Shown here: piece by piece, positions 37,020 through 47,947 of the stretch | Layout of the letters: every line of letters begins with the position of its first letter | Position numbering within the stretch: position 1 is the first letter of the stretch | Source: Phormidesmis priestleyi ULC007 | Lineage (GTDB): Bacteria; Cyanobacteriota; Cyanobacteriia; Leptolyngbyales; Leptolyngbyaceae | Assembly (NCBI RefSeq): GCF_001895925.1 | Contig: NZ_MPPI01000004.1 | Location: 62,001 to 126,000, forward strand | Length of the DNA: 64,000 nucleotides | Direction: 5' to 3' | Made by a program: the position numbers and the translations under genes | Notes under the pieces: generated by a model | Database searches by the model: none | Seen by the model: the letters and a program-made list of their open reading frames with translations, nothing else | Told to the model about the DNA's origin: nothing

Positions 37020-37702
37020 TCAGCCAACACTGAGCGATAAGCTTTCACCTGCAAATCAATGCCTGTAATTGCCGTACCTACCACTACAGTAGTTGCACCT
37101 AGCTCGATCGCGTGTCTCGCCATTTCTGGAGACGCAATTCCCCCTTCACAAATCACCGGAATTTTTAGAGTTTTCACCATTTGAGTCAGCAGGTCGAATC
37201 CTGGTGGCGAGAGGTGTTGAGTCTCAGCCGTGTAGCCATAGAGAGTGGTTCCGACACAATCGGCTCCTGCCTCAACTGCTGCGATCGCCGCCTCTAACGA
37301 ATCGACATCCGCCATCACAGGTTTGTTTAAATCTGTGTGAATCTGAGCAATTAACTCGGCAACCGTTGCGCCATTGGGTCGATCGCGGAGTGTGGCATCG
37401 ATCGCAATCACATCTGCGCCCGCTTCAGCTATCTTTGCAGCATGATGAAACTGAGGCGTAATGTAAACGTCGAATCCTGGGATCTTCTGCTTCCATAAGC
37501 CAATAATTGGTTGATCGAGGCGCGATCGGACTGCCGCTACATGCGTTGGCGTGTCGATTCTCACCCCGGCTGCCCCTTGATTAACGGCAACTTGCGCCAT
37601 TGCAGCAATTACGGCTGGCTCATGCAGAGGTGAGTCTACCGGAGCCTGACACGAAACCACTAGCCCCCGAAGGCTTTGAATAACCTGAGAAAAATCAGTC
37701 AT
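37016..37702 (-). CDS. nanE: N-acetylmannosamine-6-phosphate 2-epimerase
   Basis: A 228-residue TIM-barrel enzyme of the NanE family, interconverting ManNAc-6-P and GlcNAc-6-P. Motifs are GLVVSCQAPVDSPLH, GVRIDTPTHVAAVR, DVIAIDATLRDRP, VMADVDSLEAA, GTTLYGYTAET and EGGIASPEMARHAIELGAT. No sialic-acid catabolic genes (nanA, nanK) are nearby, so its role may be amino-sugar salvage or synthesis. It overlaps its convergent neighbour by 4 bp. Confidence 0.92.
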   Translation of the reverse strand: MTDFSQVIQSLRGLVVSCQAPVDSPLHEPAVIAAMAQVAVNQGAAGVRIDTPTHVAAVRSRLDQPIIGLWKQKIPGFDVYITPQFHHAAKIAEAGADVIAIDATLRDRPNGATVAELIAQIHTDLNKPVMADVDSLEAAIAAVEAGADCVGTTLYGYTAETQHLSPPGFDLLTQMVKTLKIPVICEGGIASPEMARHAIELGATTVVVGTAITGIDLQVKAYRSVLAD

Positions 37703-37784
37703 TCTCGAAACTCCATTCTCCGCACAGGCATAATACCAGGCTAGACAATTTCTGGCTCTGAATACTTATATCTATGAGAGGTGC

Positions 37785-38336
37785 TTATTGGCCTTTGGCT
37801 GCTTTGACGTTGCTCAAGGCAGACTGACTGATGGCTCTCCAGTCACTTTGCTCGTCGTAGCTGCTTCTCACTAACTCAGACCCGACAAACATCCGACAAA
37901 ACAGCACACTTTCGTCACTGCCTGGTTGAGGCGCGATCGTAATCGGCATCCGCAGTTGCTGGGGAGTCAAAAGAGCAACGGATGACAGCAACCCTTTTGA
38001 GAAGTGAGAATCATAGCCAGACTCGACGCAATAGGGACGATCGCCCTTGATAAATGCCTGAAGTTTAATCACTTCTTTGCCTCTGCGCTCGACTTTCTCA
38101 AATTTGAGTTCTTCGAGATAACCTGTCAGTGCAGACTGCTGAACGGGGGAAACTTCTCCATCACGGATGGTATACCAGGGGCAGTTATTAGAGCGGTTGG
38201 CATAAATCCACAAAGTGCTAGGAGTTTCGACAAGTCCGAGTTTGGGCTGTTTGAGTTGGTCGAGAATCTGACTTAACAGCGCGTTTTGCTGGGCGAGTGC
38301 GGCTAGTAGTTGGGCGGTTTCAGAGATGGTTTGCAT
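37785..38336 (-). CDS. conserved-looking protein of unknown function
   Basis: A 183-residue soluble protein. It starts with an amphipathic coiled-coil-like helix (TAQLLAALAQQNALLSQILDQL, two heptads or more). A mixed domain follows with LWIYANRSNNCPWYTIRDGE and KLQAFIKGDRPYCVESGYDSHFSKGLL. I recognise no family. ATG 38336 is chosen, and an in-frame TTG at 38381 lies in a weaker context. It is flanked by repeat C upstream. Confidence 0.55.
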   Translation of the reverse strand: MQTISETAQLLAALAQQNALLSQILDQLKQPKLGLVETPSTLWIYANRSNNCPWYTIRDGEVSPVQQSALTGYLEELKFEKVERRGKEVIKLQAFIKGDRPYCVESGYDSHFSKGLLSSVALLTPQQLRMPITIAPQPGSDESVLFCRMFVGSELVRSSYDEQSDWRAISQSALSNVKAAKGQ

Positions 38337-38460
38337 GATTGATTCTTTCTGAGGGGTTGAGCGATTGATGGCTTGACTCAATCGTTTTTATAGGACATGT
38401 GTTCTATAAGTCTATTGTTTTATCAGTGGACTGTCAGCCAGTTTGGGCACGATCGGGCTA

Positions 38461-38647
38461 CAGATTAACGTGAGTTCGACGAGTTTTTTCACTTCGTTGT
38501 CAGCGGCTTCTGCCCCCTAAATCCCCCAATTTGGGGGCCTTCAAGCCAAAATTCCGGTTCAAAGTCCCCCAATTTTGGGGGATTTAGGTAGCTCTCCCGA
38601 ATTCATCATCGGAGTGAATCACTTCTATACAATTCACGTCAGATTAG
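38461..38647. repeat. palindrome-cored intergenic element, subfamily 1 (copy C)
   Basis: About 187 bp. Ends are AGATTAACGTGAGTTCG and AATTCACGTCAGATTA, and the core has CCCCCTAAATCCCCC and CCCCCAATTTTGGGGGA. AGATTA at both outer ends is shared with copy E, so it belongs to the element and is not a target duplication. It lies between two leftward genes. Confidence 0.8.
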
Positions 38648-38731
38648 CCTTCTAGCAGCCCACTTATCCTCATGATAGATTTCCCCAGAAATCGTAAATT
38701 CACCCTGTCTCAAACCCTGTGATTTTCACCC

Positions 38732-40426
<1,695 letters not shown>

Positions 40427-40546
40427 TCATTTTGACACAGGGATCTAGTGTGCGGATGGGTGATTGGTCATTGATCAGCAACAATTCTATTAACGCGGTG
40501 TCTTTGCTTTAAGATAGTCACTTCTCACGCTCCTCTTAACTCCTCT

Positions 40547-42328
40547 ATGCAACGATTTCTAGGGCTGGCATTTTTGATGGTGCTGTTGGTGGCGCTGCCG
40601 ACTTGGGCAAGTCAGCCGTTGGCAGTGGCTTATCCGCCTGCTGATCATCAAACGACAGCCGCGCAAATTTTTTTGATTGGCACCGCTCCGATCGCAGGTT
40701 CTGTCTCGGTAAATGGTCAAACGATCGATCGCAGCCCGGCCGGACATTTTGCCCCTAGTTTTCCATTGCAGATGGGAGAAAATTTGTTTTTACTGCGCTA
40801 CCAAACGCAAGAACTCAACATTAAGGTGACGCGCAAATCGACAGAACCTGCTGCACCAGAAGGATTAGCGTTTGGTCAAGATTCATTAACGCCGATCGCA
40901 GATATCGCCCGATTGCCAGGAGAGTTAGTTTGCTTTGGGGCCATAGCGCCTATAAATGCAATGGTTTCGGTCAAACTTGCGGATCAGATTATTCCGCTAC
41001 AGCGTCAAACCGCGATCGTCACTTTGCCCGAAAATTCTGGTGTTTTAACAGGATTGACTCAACCCAGCAGCGCCAATGGATCAGGACAGTATGCGGGATG
41101 CGTCAAGGCTGACGCGACTGGAGAGCTAGGTCAGCCTCAATATCTCCTTAATGTGAATGGAGCCAGCCTCGCTCAAGCGGCTCCTGGAAAGGTCTATATT
41201 CTGGCTCCTGCCCAGCTAGAAGTTGCTGAAGTGAGGGCAGATCAAGGCGTTGCTCGAACAGGAGCCAGCACCGATTATTCTCGCTTAACCCCTCTCCCAA
41301 AAGGAACTCGTGCAACTGTGACGGGGCAGGAAGGAGAATGGCTACGACTCGATTATGGGGGATGGATTAAGAGCAGTGAAACTAAAATTGTCGCGAGTTC
41401 GGTGCCTGTGCGATCGTTAATCCGCGGAGTCACATCTCGTCAAAAAGCCAACTGGACAGAGATTCTCTTTCCGCTGCAAGTGCCCATTCCGGTCACGATT
41501 CAGCAAAGTAGAGACACGTTTGTTTTGACGCTCTACAACACGACGGCTCAAACCGACACGATTCGTCTTAGCAGCAATCCGTTTGTCACCTTTTTAAACT
41601 GGCAGCAAGTCGAACCCGGCAAAGTCGAATATCGGTTTTCCCTCAAATCGTCTCAGCAGTGGGGCTATAAGCTGCGATATGACGGCACAACGCTCGTTTT
41701 GTCTCTCCGAAATCCGCCGCAGATTACTCCAATCAAAAATCAAAAATCTCTCACAGGTGTACGGATTTTGCTCGACCCAGGGCATGGCGGGCCCGAAGAT
41801 TTGGGGTCAAGAGGGCCGACGGGATATCCCGAAAAAGATGTCGCGTTGATTACCTCAAAACTGGTGCGATCGCATCTCATTCAGCGCGGTGCAACGGTCT
41901 TGATGACTCGCGAAGCAGACGTGGATTTGTTGCCCAACGATCGCGCCGCAATGATTCAAAAAATGGAGCCAGCGATCGCCATTAGCCTCCACTACAACGC
42001 GCTGCCCGATGATGGCGATGCAATCAACACTAAAGGCGTTGCAGCATTTTGGTATCATCCGCAAGCCCATGATTTGGCGGCATTTCTGCATGATTATTTA
42101 GTGAAAAAGCTCGATCGACCTTCTTATGGCGTGTTCTGGAATAATTTAGCGTTAACCCGTCCCACCGTTGCCCCATCTGTCTTGCTAGAACTGGGCTTTA
42201 TGATTAACCCTCTCGAATTTGAGTGGATCACAAACCCGCAAGCGCAGCAAAAATTAGCCCTCACCTTAGCCGATGGAATTACAGAATGGTTAGTGCAAAA
42301 TCGTGAGCCGATCGCCAACAATCACTAG
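40547..42328 (+). CDS. exported N-acetylmuramoyl-L-alanine amidase with SH3b-like domain
   Basis: A 593-residue cell-wall hydrolase (AmiC-like) that cuts the amide bond between MurNAc and the stem peptide. Residues 1-22 form a signal peptide. An SH3b-like segment lies at about 224-284 (RTGASTDYSRLTPLPKGTRA), followed by an AMIN-like beta region at 285-395. The Amidase_3 domain at 405-590 has ILLDPGHGG (zinc His), SLHYNA (zinc His) and LLELGFMIN (catalytic Glu). It precedes the response regulator by 30 bp. The likely role is septal splitting or remodelling. Confidence 0.9.
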   Translation: MQRFLGLAFLMVLLVALPTWASQPLAVAYPPADHQTTAAQIFLIGTAPIAGSVSVNGQTIDRSPAGHFAPSFPLQMGENLFLLRYQTQELNIKVTRKSTEPAAPEGLAFGQDSLTPIADIARLPGELVCFGAIAPINAMVSVKLADQIIPLQRQTAIVTLPENSGVLTGLTQPSSANGSGQYAGCVKADATGELGQPQYLLNVNGASLAQAAPGKVYILAPAQLEVAEVRADQGVARTGASTDYSRLTPLPKGTRATVTGQEGEWLRLDYGGWIKSSETKIVASSVPVRSLIRGVTSRQKANWTEILFPLQVPIPVTIQQSRDTFVLTLYNTTAQTDTIRLSSNPFVTFLNWQQVEPGKVEYRFSLKSSQQWGYKLRYDGTTLVLSLRNPPQITPIKNQKSLTGVRILLDPGHGGPEDLGSRGPTGYPEKDVALITSKLVRSHLIQRGATVLMTREADVDLLPNDRAAMIQKMEPAIAISLHYNALPDDGDAINTKGVAAFWYHPQAHDLAAFLHDYLVKKLDRPSYGVFWNNLALTRPTVAPSVLLELGFMINPLEFEWITNPQAQQKLALTLADGITEWLVQNREPIANNH

Positions 42329-42358
42329 AATGATAGAAAACACAAGGGAGCGCAATTG

Positions 42359-43051
42359 ATGCCAGGGCAACTAGTATTGGTCGATGATGAACCTGGACTT
42401 CGCGAGGCAGTGCAAGCCTATCTCGAAGACAGTGGCTTTGCGGTCAACACGGCAAGCAACGCTAAAGAAGGCTGGGAACTGGTTCAGCAGAAACTACCCG
42501 ACTTGGTGATTACCGATGTGATGATGCCCCAAGTCGATGGCTATCAGTTTCTTAAGCAACTCCGAGAAGACCCCAGATTTCAATCGCTGCCTGTCGTATT
42601 TCTAACGGCTAGAGGCATGACGGGCGATCGCATTCAAGGCTATGCGGCGGGCTGTGATGCCTATCTACCCAAACCCTTTGACCCTGACGAATTGGTGGCG
42701 ATCGTGACTCGCTTGCTCAAACAGCGTGAATCGCTCAAAGCATCAGGTGGAAGCGGTGAAACGCCCGATGTTGCAGATATGGCACGTCAGATTGCAGAAA
42801 TTAAAGCAATTTTGACTCAGAGAGGTGCAATTGTTCAATCGAATTCTTCAGTCAAGCTTGACTTTACGCCCAGAGAGCAAAGCGTTTTAGACCTCGTAGT
42901 AGACGGTCTGATGAATAAAGAAATTGCTCGTCGCCTAGAAACGAGCGTTCGCAATGTCGAAAAATATGTCAGTCGTCTGTTTACTAAAACTGGCACCAAC
43001 AGCCGAACGGAGCTAGTTCGATTTGCGCTAGAGAATGGTTTAATAACGTGA
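42359..43051 (+). CDS. REC-LuxR response regulator, Rre1/Ycf29 type
   Basis: A 230-residue DNA-binding regulator. The receiver domain (LVLVDDEPGLREAV, phospho-Asp in VITDVMMP, Lys in YLPKPF) is followed by a NarL/LuxR-type helix-turn-helix (FTPREQSVLDLVVDGLMNKE, RRLETSVRNVEKYVS). This text is very like cyanobacterial Rre1 and plastid Ycf29, which mediate heat and salt stress responses with Hik34/Hik2. No kinase gene adjoins. ATG 42359 has GGGAG eight bases upstream. Confidence 0.85.
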   Translation: MPGQLVLVDDEPGLREAVQAYLEDSGFAVNTASNAKEGWELVQQKLPDLVITDVMMPQVDGYQFLKQLREDPRFQSLPVVFLTARGMTGDRIQGYAAGCDAYLPKPFDPDELVAIVTRLLKQRESLKASGGSGETPDVADMARQIAEIKAILTQRGAIVQSNSSVKLDFTPREQSVLDLVVDGLMNKEIARRLETSVRNVEKYVSRLFTKTGTNSRTELVRFALENGLIT

Positions 43052-43081
43052 ACTAAAGACTGAACAAGTTGTAATTTAAAG

Positions 43082-43183
43082 GGTGTTGCCGAATGCGGGG
43101 ATGAAATGGCTGTAGGGGTAGCCCCCGGCGGGCAACCACGGGGGGATTGCCCCTACCTAATCATCCCGCTATTCAGCAACGCC
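43082..43183. mobile_element. 102-bp MITE-like inverted-repeat element
   Basis: Ends GGTGTTGCCGAATGCGGGGA and TCCCGCTATTCAGCAACGCC are imperfect complements. Inside is a second palindrome, GTAGGGGTAGCCCCC against GGGGGATTGCCCCTAC. No coding capacity. It is a palindromic miniature element of a type common in cyanobacteria, here upstream of the PHP gene. Confidence 0.7.
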
Positions 43184-43256
43184 ATTTAAAGACTTTCTTC
43201 AAATTCGTTATAGTGACGACAAGTAACAAAATAAGCCAATTCACTTTTGAGGCGCT

Positions 43257-43970
43257 ATGGCTGCTAATCTTGCGACCGTTTCAACATCTAAGAAGCCAGC
43301 AGCGCAGGATGGGGCGGCACTCAGGCAGGTTTTCGGATCGATCGATGCTGAGAGTTGTCCGCACGTCTATAACTTCCACATGCACACCAATCACTCCGAC
43401 GGGCAGTTGCAGCCTGAGTTGTTGATGCAGCAAGCGATCGCGCTATCACTCACCGGGTTTGCGATCACTGATCACCATCGGGTGAGCGGTTATCAAGTCG
43501 CGCAGCAATGGTTTGATCACTGGCGAAATTCTCCTGAAGCGGTGGGCAAACCGATTCCTCACCTGTGGGTCGGTGCTGAAATTACGTCCCAATTAATCGG
43601 AACTGAGGTGCACATTTTGGGCTTTGCGTTTGACCCAGAGCATGGCGCGATCGTGCCCTATCTACAAGGCAATGCACCTCAAGGCGAAGCGGCTCAGGCG
43701 GCTCAGGTCATTTCTGCCATTCATCAAGCGGGCGGTTTGGCAGTGTTGGCGCACCCAGTTCGCTATCGACGATCGCCCAATGATTTGATTCCGGCTGCGG
43801 TCAACTGCGGCATTGATGGAGTAGAAACTTACTATGCCTACAATAACCCTAAGCCTTGGCGAGCCAGCCCCAGCGAAACTCAGCGAGTTCGACAGTTGAG
43901 CGATCGCCATCATTTGCTCAACACCTGCGGCACTGACACTCATGGGTTGAGTTTGCTGCAACGAATTTGA
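43257..43970 (+). CDS. PHP-domain phosphoesterase-like protein
   Basis: A 237-residue protein. Metal ligands appear as NFHMHTNHSDGQLQPE (HxH, D), AITDHH, an Asp/Glu in WVGAEIT, VLAHPVRY and CGTDTHG (DxH), the full PHP set. Stand-alone PHP proteins hydrolyse nucleotides such as pAp or small phosphoesters, and exact activity is not predictable. ATG 43257 has GAGG upstream. A strong terminator follows. Confidence 0.85.
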   Translation: MAANLATVSTSKKPAAQDGAALRQVFGSIDAESCPHVYNFHMHTNHSDGQLQPELLMQQAIALSLTGFAITDHHRVSGYQVAQQWFDHWRNSPEAVGKPIPHLWVGAEITSQLIGTEVHILGFAFDPEHGAIVPYLQGNAPQGEAAQAAQVISAIHQAGGLAVLAHPVRYRRSPNDLIPAAVNCGIDGVETYYAYNNPKPWRASPSETQRVRQLSDRHHLLNTCGTDTHGLSLLQRI

Positions 43971-43992
43971 GCTTGCGGCTAGGGTCAAAAAT

Positions 43993-44030
43993 AAAGGGCA
44001 GAGGCCACTTTAATGAGGTCTCTGCCCTTT
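43993..44030 (+). terminator. intrinsic terminator after the PHP gene
   Basis: AAAGGGCAGAGGCC (43993-44006) pairs with GGTCTCTGCCCTTT (44017-44030), with one G-T pair. The stem is flanked by A and T runs. It lies 22 bp past the stop. Confidence 0.88.
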
Positions 44031-44148
44031 ATTATGAGAAGTTTCAGATAAACCATCGGAATTTGTTAACTAAAGTAAAGGATTTTCATTTAGCCCATCT
44101 ACAAAATGATCTGGCTTTTCCTTCTTACTTTAAGGTTTGCCGAGCCAA

Positions 44149-44250
44149 TTAGTTCATTTGAGAGATCAGTGCGATAAAACTAATACAAGTTATAGAGAGT
44201 AACACAACCATTCCGATCGACTGACCGAGGTGTCTTTGAGAGGATTGCAT
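44149..44250 (-). CDS. candidate 33-residue single-helix membrane protein
   Basis: ATG 44250 opens MQSSQRHLGQSIGMVVLLSI, continues TCISFIALISQMN and stops at 44149. It has a polar N-terminus, one helix of about 20 hydrophobic residues and a short tail, the build of small photosynthetic or respiratory complex subunits. It matches none of the Psb, Pet or Psa peptides I can recall. AAGG lies seven bases before the ATG. It stands in its own gap between the PHP terminator and dacB. Confidence 0.45.
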   Translation of the reverse strand: MQSSQRHLGQSIGMVVLLSITCISFIALISQMN

Positions 44251-44382
44251 AACGTTACCTTAATCATGTTTGGGAATCATCACAGAATATCAGGCTTCTC
44301 TCATCTTCCTGTAAAAACGCAACGTAACTTAGATTTGCTTAAACTATCTTAAAGATTCACTCATGTTGATGAGGTTTTTCGT

Positions 44383-45678
44383 CTAGCCGCCATACACGAT
44401 TTCATTTCGAGCCGATGCCCCTAGCGTGGCGCGTCTCATCCCCACCCAAGAGCTTGGCTCAATCATGGTCGGAGACGGCATAGGGCCCCACTGCTGCTGA
44501 AGCGATTTTAGAAAAACTTCCTGCTGCTTTCGCAAGTTGCTAATGTTGCTGCCCCGATTGATAATTGCAAACCAGACAAACCCGCGATCGCGCGTCGGCA
44601 ACACTCCGGTTAAGGCGCTCACCTCGTTGAGTGTGCCTGTTTTGACCACCGCCGCACGCGGCAGATCTCGGTCTTCTAGCGTTCCTTCGTGATCCCAGCC
44701 TGAGACGGGAAACAGATCAGCGATCGTCAAGTTGCGCGGATGAATGTAATGGTCGATCGCGGCAAACATTGCACAGGCAGCACGAGGAGAAATTCGATTC
44801 TCGATGCTTAACCCTGACCCATTCACAAGCCGGATTTCGGATGGAGAAACTCCGGCGGCAGTAGCGGCTTTTTGAACGGTTGCCTGAACGCCACCTAAGT
44901 TGTCTGCCAACATCTGAGACATCTCATTTTGGCTGTGGACATTCATACGTTTGAGCAGGTCTGTCAACGGGAGAGACCGATGTCTCAACAGCAAAATTTG
45001 CTTGGGAAGTGCGCTCGTTGTAAGAACCTTGACTGCACCTTTGATCTCGATCGTGGGGCGAGGCGTATCTTTTGGCAACTGCTCATATTCTGCTTTTGCG
45101 TCTTCATCCCACGTTTTTGAGTTGAGCGCTTGTTTAAGTAGCGCTCCAGATTGGGTGCGATCGTCCTCAAAGTTCATCATAAAGTTGCCCACGATCAGCA
45201 GATTTCCGGTGATGCGCGAGATGCCAATCTGGTTGAGAGAATGACCCAGCGCGATCGCCTCTTCCCAATCAAATAGCGGATCGCCGCCGCCTTGAATCAC
45301 TAAATCTCCCTGCAAGACTCCATTCTGAATGGGTCCTGTGGCAGCAATCAAGGTTTCAAACTGATGATCTGGGCCCCACGTTTCTAGCGCTGCTAATGTG
45401 GTCGCCACTTTTGTAAGCGAAGCGGCGGGGAGAGGAGTCGTTCCTTGATTGGTCGCTAACAATTTGGCACCTGATTGCAGCCAAACTCCTTGGGTTGTCT
45501 CACTCAATCCCTCACTGGCAAGCTGCTTAAGATAGTGCTTCATTGTGCGCTCTGCGCCGCGATCGGGCGTTTCTTGCAGGCTCGTTAGCTCGATCGCATC
45601 TAGAGAATCGAGCGAGTCTGGCACTCCTGCCACATTCAGCCAAAGCGACACCAATCCAGAGCCAAAAAGTTCTAGCAA
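44383..45678 (-). CDS. dacB: D-alanyl-D-alanine carboxypeptidase, PBP4/DacB type
   Basis: A class C-type low-molecular-mass penicillin-binding protein that trims or cuts peptidoglycan peptides. The 431-residue product has SLTK (active Ser, about residue 87), VNGSGLS (SxN-type) and VKTGTLNEVS (KTG). The hydrophobic N-terminus (LFGSGLVSLWLNVAG) is a signal-like segment. The start is taken as TTG 45678, because AGGAG lies seven bases upstream and longer frames would overlap the divergent gene at 45733. Confidence 0.88.
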   Translation of the reverse strand: MLELFGSGLVSLWLNVAGVPDSLDSLDAIELTSLQETPDRGAERTMKHYLKQLASEGLSETTQGVWLQSGAKLLATNQGTTPLPAASLTKVATTLAALETWGPDHQFETLIAATGPIQNGVLQGDLVIQGGGDPLFDWEEAIALGHSLNQIGISRITGNLLIVGNFMMNFEDDRTQSGALLKQALNSKTWDEDAKAEYEQLPKDTPRPTIEIKGAVKVLTTSALPKQILLLRHRSLPLTDLLKRMNVHSQNEMSQMLADNLGGVQATVQKAATAAGVSPSEIRLVNGSGLSIENRISPRAACAMFAAIDHYIHPRNLTIADLFPVSGWDHEGTLEDRDLPRAAVVKTGTLNEVSALTGVLPTRDRGFVWFAIINRGSNISNLRKQQEVFLKSLQQQWGPMPSPTMIEPSSWVGMRRATLGASARNEIVYGG

Positions 45679-45732
45679 GCCACGTCTCCTGTCAGAATAA
45701 ATGAAGGGGATTGAGAAATTTGAGCGAGAAAA

Positions 45733-46392
45733 ATGGCGAAACCTGATCAAAATCAAGTGCTGCGACAACTGCCGATCGTGGTTGGCACAATAGCAGGTAT
45801 TCTACTGTTCGCCAATCGACTTTTAACACCGAGTTTGACCGATTCACAAGCTCGATCGGATGCGCTGGGGATCATTCTTAGCGCCTTGCTGATTTTGACT
45901 GGGTTACTTTGGCAACGAGTCCAACCGAGAACGCCAGAAAGCGTAGAGCTAGTTGGCGAACAAGGCTTTGAACTTTTGCCTGATCTGCCCGATGCGATCA
46001 AAACTGAGCTTGCTTGGGCATCACATTTACTCCTAACCAACACCGTTACGAAATCGATCGTCGTTTGGCACCGGGGCAAAATTCTGCTGCGGCGAGGTAT
46101 TCTCAGTCCCAAAGTTGAAGTCAAACCCGGAGCTATCTTACAACGAGTTTTAGACAAACATAAGGCGGTCTATCTCGTCGCGCTCTCGATCTACCCAGGA
46201 CGCTTTGAGTTTGATTATTTGCCAGAAAACACGCAAGGAGTGATCTGTCAGCCGATCGGGACTGAAGGCATTCTGATCTTAGGCGCTAATGCTCCGCGAA
46301 GTTACACCAGTCAAGATGAAAATTGGGTGGCTGCGATCGCAGAAAAGCTGGATAACACCCTCAGCCAATACCTTGAACCTGCCAAAGGTTAA
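45733..46392 (+). CDS. cofactor assembly of complex C subunit B (CCB2/CCB4-like)
   Basis: A 219-residue membrane protein with two N-terminal helices (about 14-60) and a soluble C-terminal domain. It matches the cyanobacterial family annotated as cofactor assembly of complex C subunit B, related to plastid CCB2/CCB4. These attach heme c' (ci) to cytochrome b6 at the Qi site of the b6f complex. Visible text is GILLFANRLLTPSLTDSQARSD (two halves) and VKPGAILQRVLDKHKAVYLV. It is divergent from dacB, with a 54-bp gap. Confidence 0.8.
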   Translation: MAKPDQNQVLRQLPIVVGTIAGILLFANRLLTPSLTDSQARSDALGIILSALLILTGLLWQRVQPRTPESVELVGEQGFELLPDLPDAIKTELAWASHLLLTNTVTKSIVVWHRGKILLRRGILSPKVEVKPGAILQRVLDKHKAVYLVALSIYPGRFEFDYLPENTQGVICQPIGTEGILILGANAPRSYTSQDENWVAAIAEKLDNTLSQYLEPAKG

Positions 46393-46448
46393 CTTTGCTG
46401 ACTTAACTTCTACGCTAACGTAGTAACATCCTTTAGCTGACTTTTCCA

Positions 46449-46970
46449 ATGACATCGACGATCGTTCTCTATTGGTTGTTGGTTGCCCTAATGGTCGTGG
46501 GCATCATCGGTGCAGTGGTTCCTGGCATCCCTGGAACTAGTTTGATTTTGATTGGGATCACCGCTTGGGGGCTGATTAGAGGATTTTCTAGCGTTGGAGT
46601 CGCTTTAGCGGTCGCGATCGTGGTTCTGATTAGCAGCATCGGCATCGATGTTTTGGCAAGCTATTGGGGAGCCAAGAAAGCAGGCGCTAGCAACTGGGGG
46701 CAAGGCGGCGCGATCGTCGGTCTATTTTTAGGAATCTTTGGGCTGTTACCTGCTCTGCCCTTCGGCGGGCCGCTGCTAGGCATCTTGATCGGGCCGCTGC
46801 TAGGCGCGATCGTGGGCGAGTTTATCTACTGCAAAGACATCAAAGTTGCTGCCAAAGCTGGAGTTGGAATCGTCGTCGGTTCGCTGATTGGCAATTTGAT
46901 TCAGGGCGTATTGGCGATCGCGGTGGTTGCCATTTTTCTGTTCACCACGCTGCCAACGGTTCCGTCTTAG
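46449..46970 (+). CDS. DUF456 family membrane protein
   Basis: A 173-residue protein with four or five hydrophobic segments rich in glycine. The DUF456 signature GAVVPGIPGTSLILIGITAW is near the N-terminus, with a second glycine zipper (GPLLGILIGPLLGAIVGEF). Function is unknown. The gap to the complex C assembly gene is 56 bp, so co-transcription is likely. Its stop overlaps the convergent pilin-like gene by 4 bp. Confidence 0.82.
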   Translation: MTSTIVLYWLLVALMVVGIIGAVVPGIPGTSLILIGITAWGLIRGFSSVGVALAVAIVVLISSIGIDVLASYWGAKKAGASNWGQGGAIVGLFLGIFGLLPALPFGGPLLGILIGPLLGAIVGEFIYCKDIKVAAKAGVGIVVGSLIGNLIQGVLAIAVVAIFLFTTLPTVPS

Positions 46971-47938
46971 TTGACTTGAGACGATCGACTCGGACACCTC
47001 AATGTCTTTGAAACTAATGTCCTCGAAAATTCGGGAATGGGCAACGACTCGATCGAAGAGTTTTTTGCCTTGCAGACGATATCGTCAGTTTTTGAGTCAG
47101 TCACCACCACAGCGCCCACGTAGCTTTTTAAGCCCTTTGCTTTAGGAATGGCTGCGATCTCGGCGCGAGACTCATCGGCTACTCTTAACTTATAGGCATA
47201 GTCATAGCTTTGAGAAATTAAGTTAGTCGATCGCTCAAGCTCTTCTAAGCTGCTGGCAAAGCGCTGATTTTGGCGATAAAACTTTGCTTGAGCGACATTC
47301 ATCGCCTTTAGATAACTTTCCGCTTTCTGCTGTTTTTCTTGAGGAGTTTGCTTTTTAATACTCTCATCCAAAAACACGCCTTCTGTCTCTGCCGCCGTTT
47401 GGTTTTCTGCCTGCGAAGTCGAAATAAAAGCAACGATCATTCCGCCTGACATAAAACCCACCACGATCGCAAGGACAAACAGAATTGAGTAAGCCCGAAA
47501 ATAAGTTGGAATGGATGACCCACTTTCAGCCTGTTCTTCCTCAAATTCTGATTCGTCTAAACCACGATCGGGGTCAGCTAAGTCTAAAGAGTCATGACGA
47601 TCTTCAGTAGGGCTGACTAAATCTACCGAAACTAGTTGAACGATCGGCTTTATCTCAAATTTTCTCACCCAGGAGAAAGAAGATTCCCCAGGTTTGCGCG
47701 AACAAATTTCAACCGTGTCGATTAACTCTATGTTTAGCTTGAGTAACCCTCTTTCAACAAATTTAACGAGGGTCTCTTGGCTCAACGTTTGGTTCGACTC
47801 CAGAAAAATGCACAAGCAGCGTGCTTTTAACTTCGCTTGAGCTTGAATCTCATGGGGGTTTAAAACTGCGTTTATCAAGACTGCGATCGCGGTTGGGCTG
47901 CCCTGTTTAGCGAGTTCTAGAAGGTGAGGCTGATCCAT
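46967..47938 (-). CDS. type IV pilin-like G/H protein with N-terminal repeat-module domain
   Basis: A 323-residue protein. Residues 1-100 (LLELAKQGSPTAIAVLINAV ... VEICSRKPGE...FSWVRKFEI) match the module repeated four times in the protein at 3325. An acidic linker and a transmembrane helix at about 147-175 follow. The C-terminal pilin-like G/H domain (AQAKFYRQNQRFASSLEEL ... SYVGAVVV) lies outside the membrane. There is no prepilin peptidase site at the N-terminus, so it is not a processed pilin. ATG 47938 is preferred to the TTG three codons earlier. Confidence 0.8.
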   Translation of the reverse strand: MDQPHLLELAKQGSPTAIAVLINAVLNPHEIQAQAKLKARCLCIFLESNQTLSQETLVKFVERGLLKLNIELIDTVEICSRKPGESSFSWVRKFEIKPIVQLVSVDLVSPTEDRHDSLDLADPDRGLDESEFEEEQAESGSSIPTYFRAYSILFVLAIVVGFMSGGMIVAFISTSQAENQTAAETEGVFLDESIKKQTPQEKQQKAESYLKAMNVAQAKFYRQNQRFASSLEELERSTNLISQSYDYAYKLRVADESRAEIAAIPKAKGLKSYVGAVVVTDSKTDDIVCKAKNSSIESLPIPEFSRTLVSKTLRCPSRSSQVN

Positions 47939-47947
47939 AGAAAGCAA

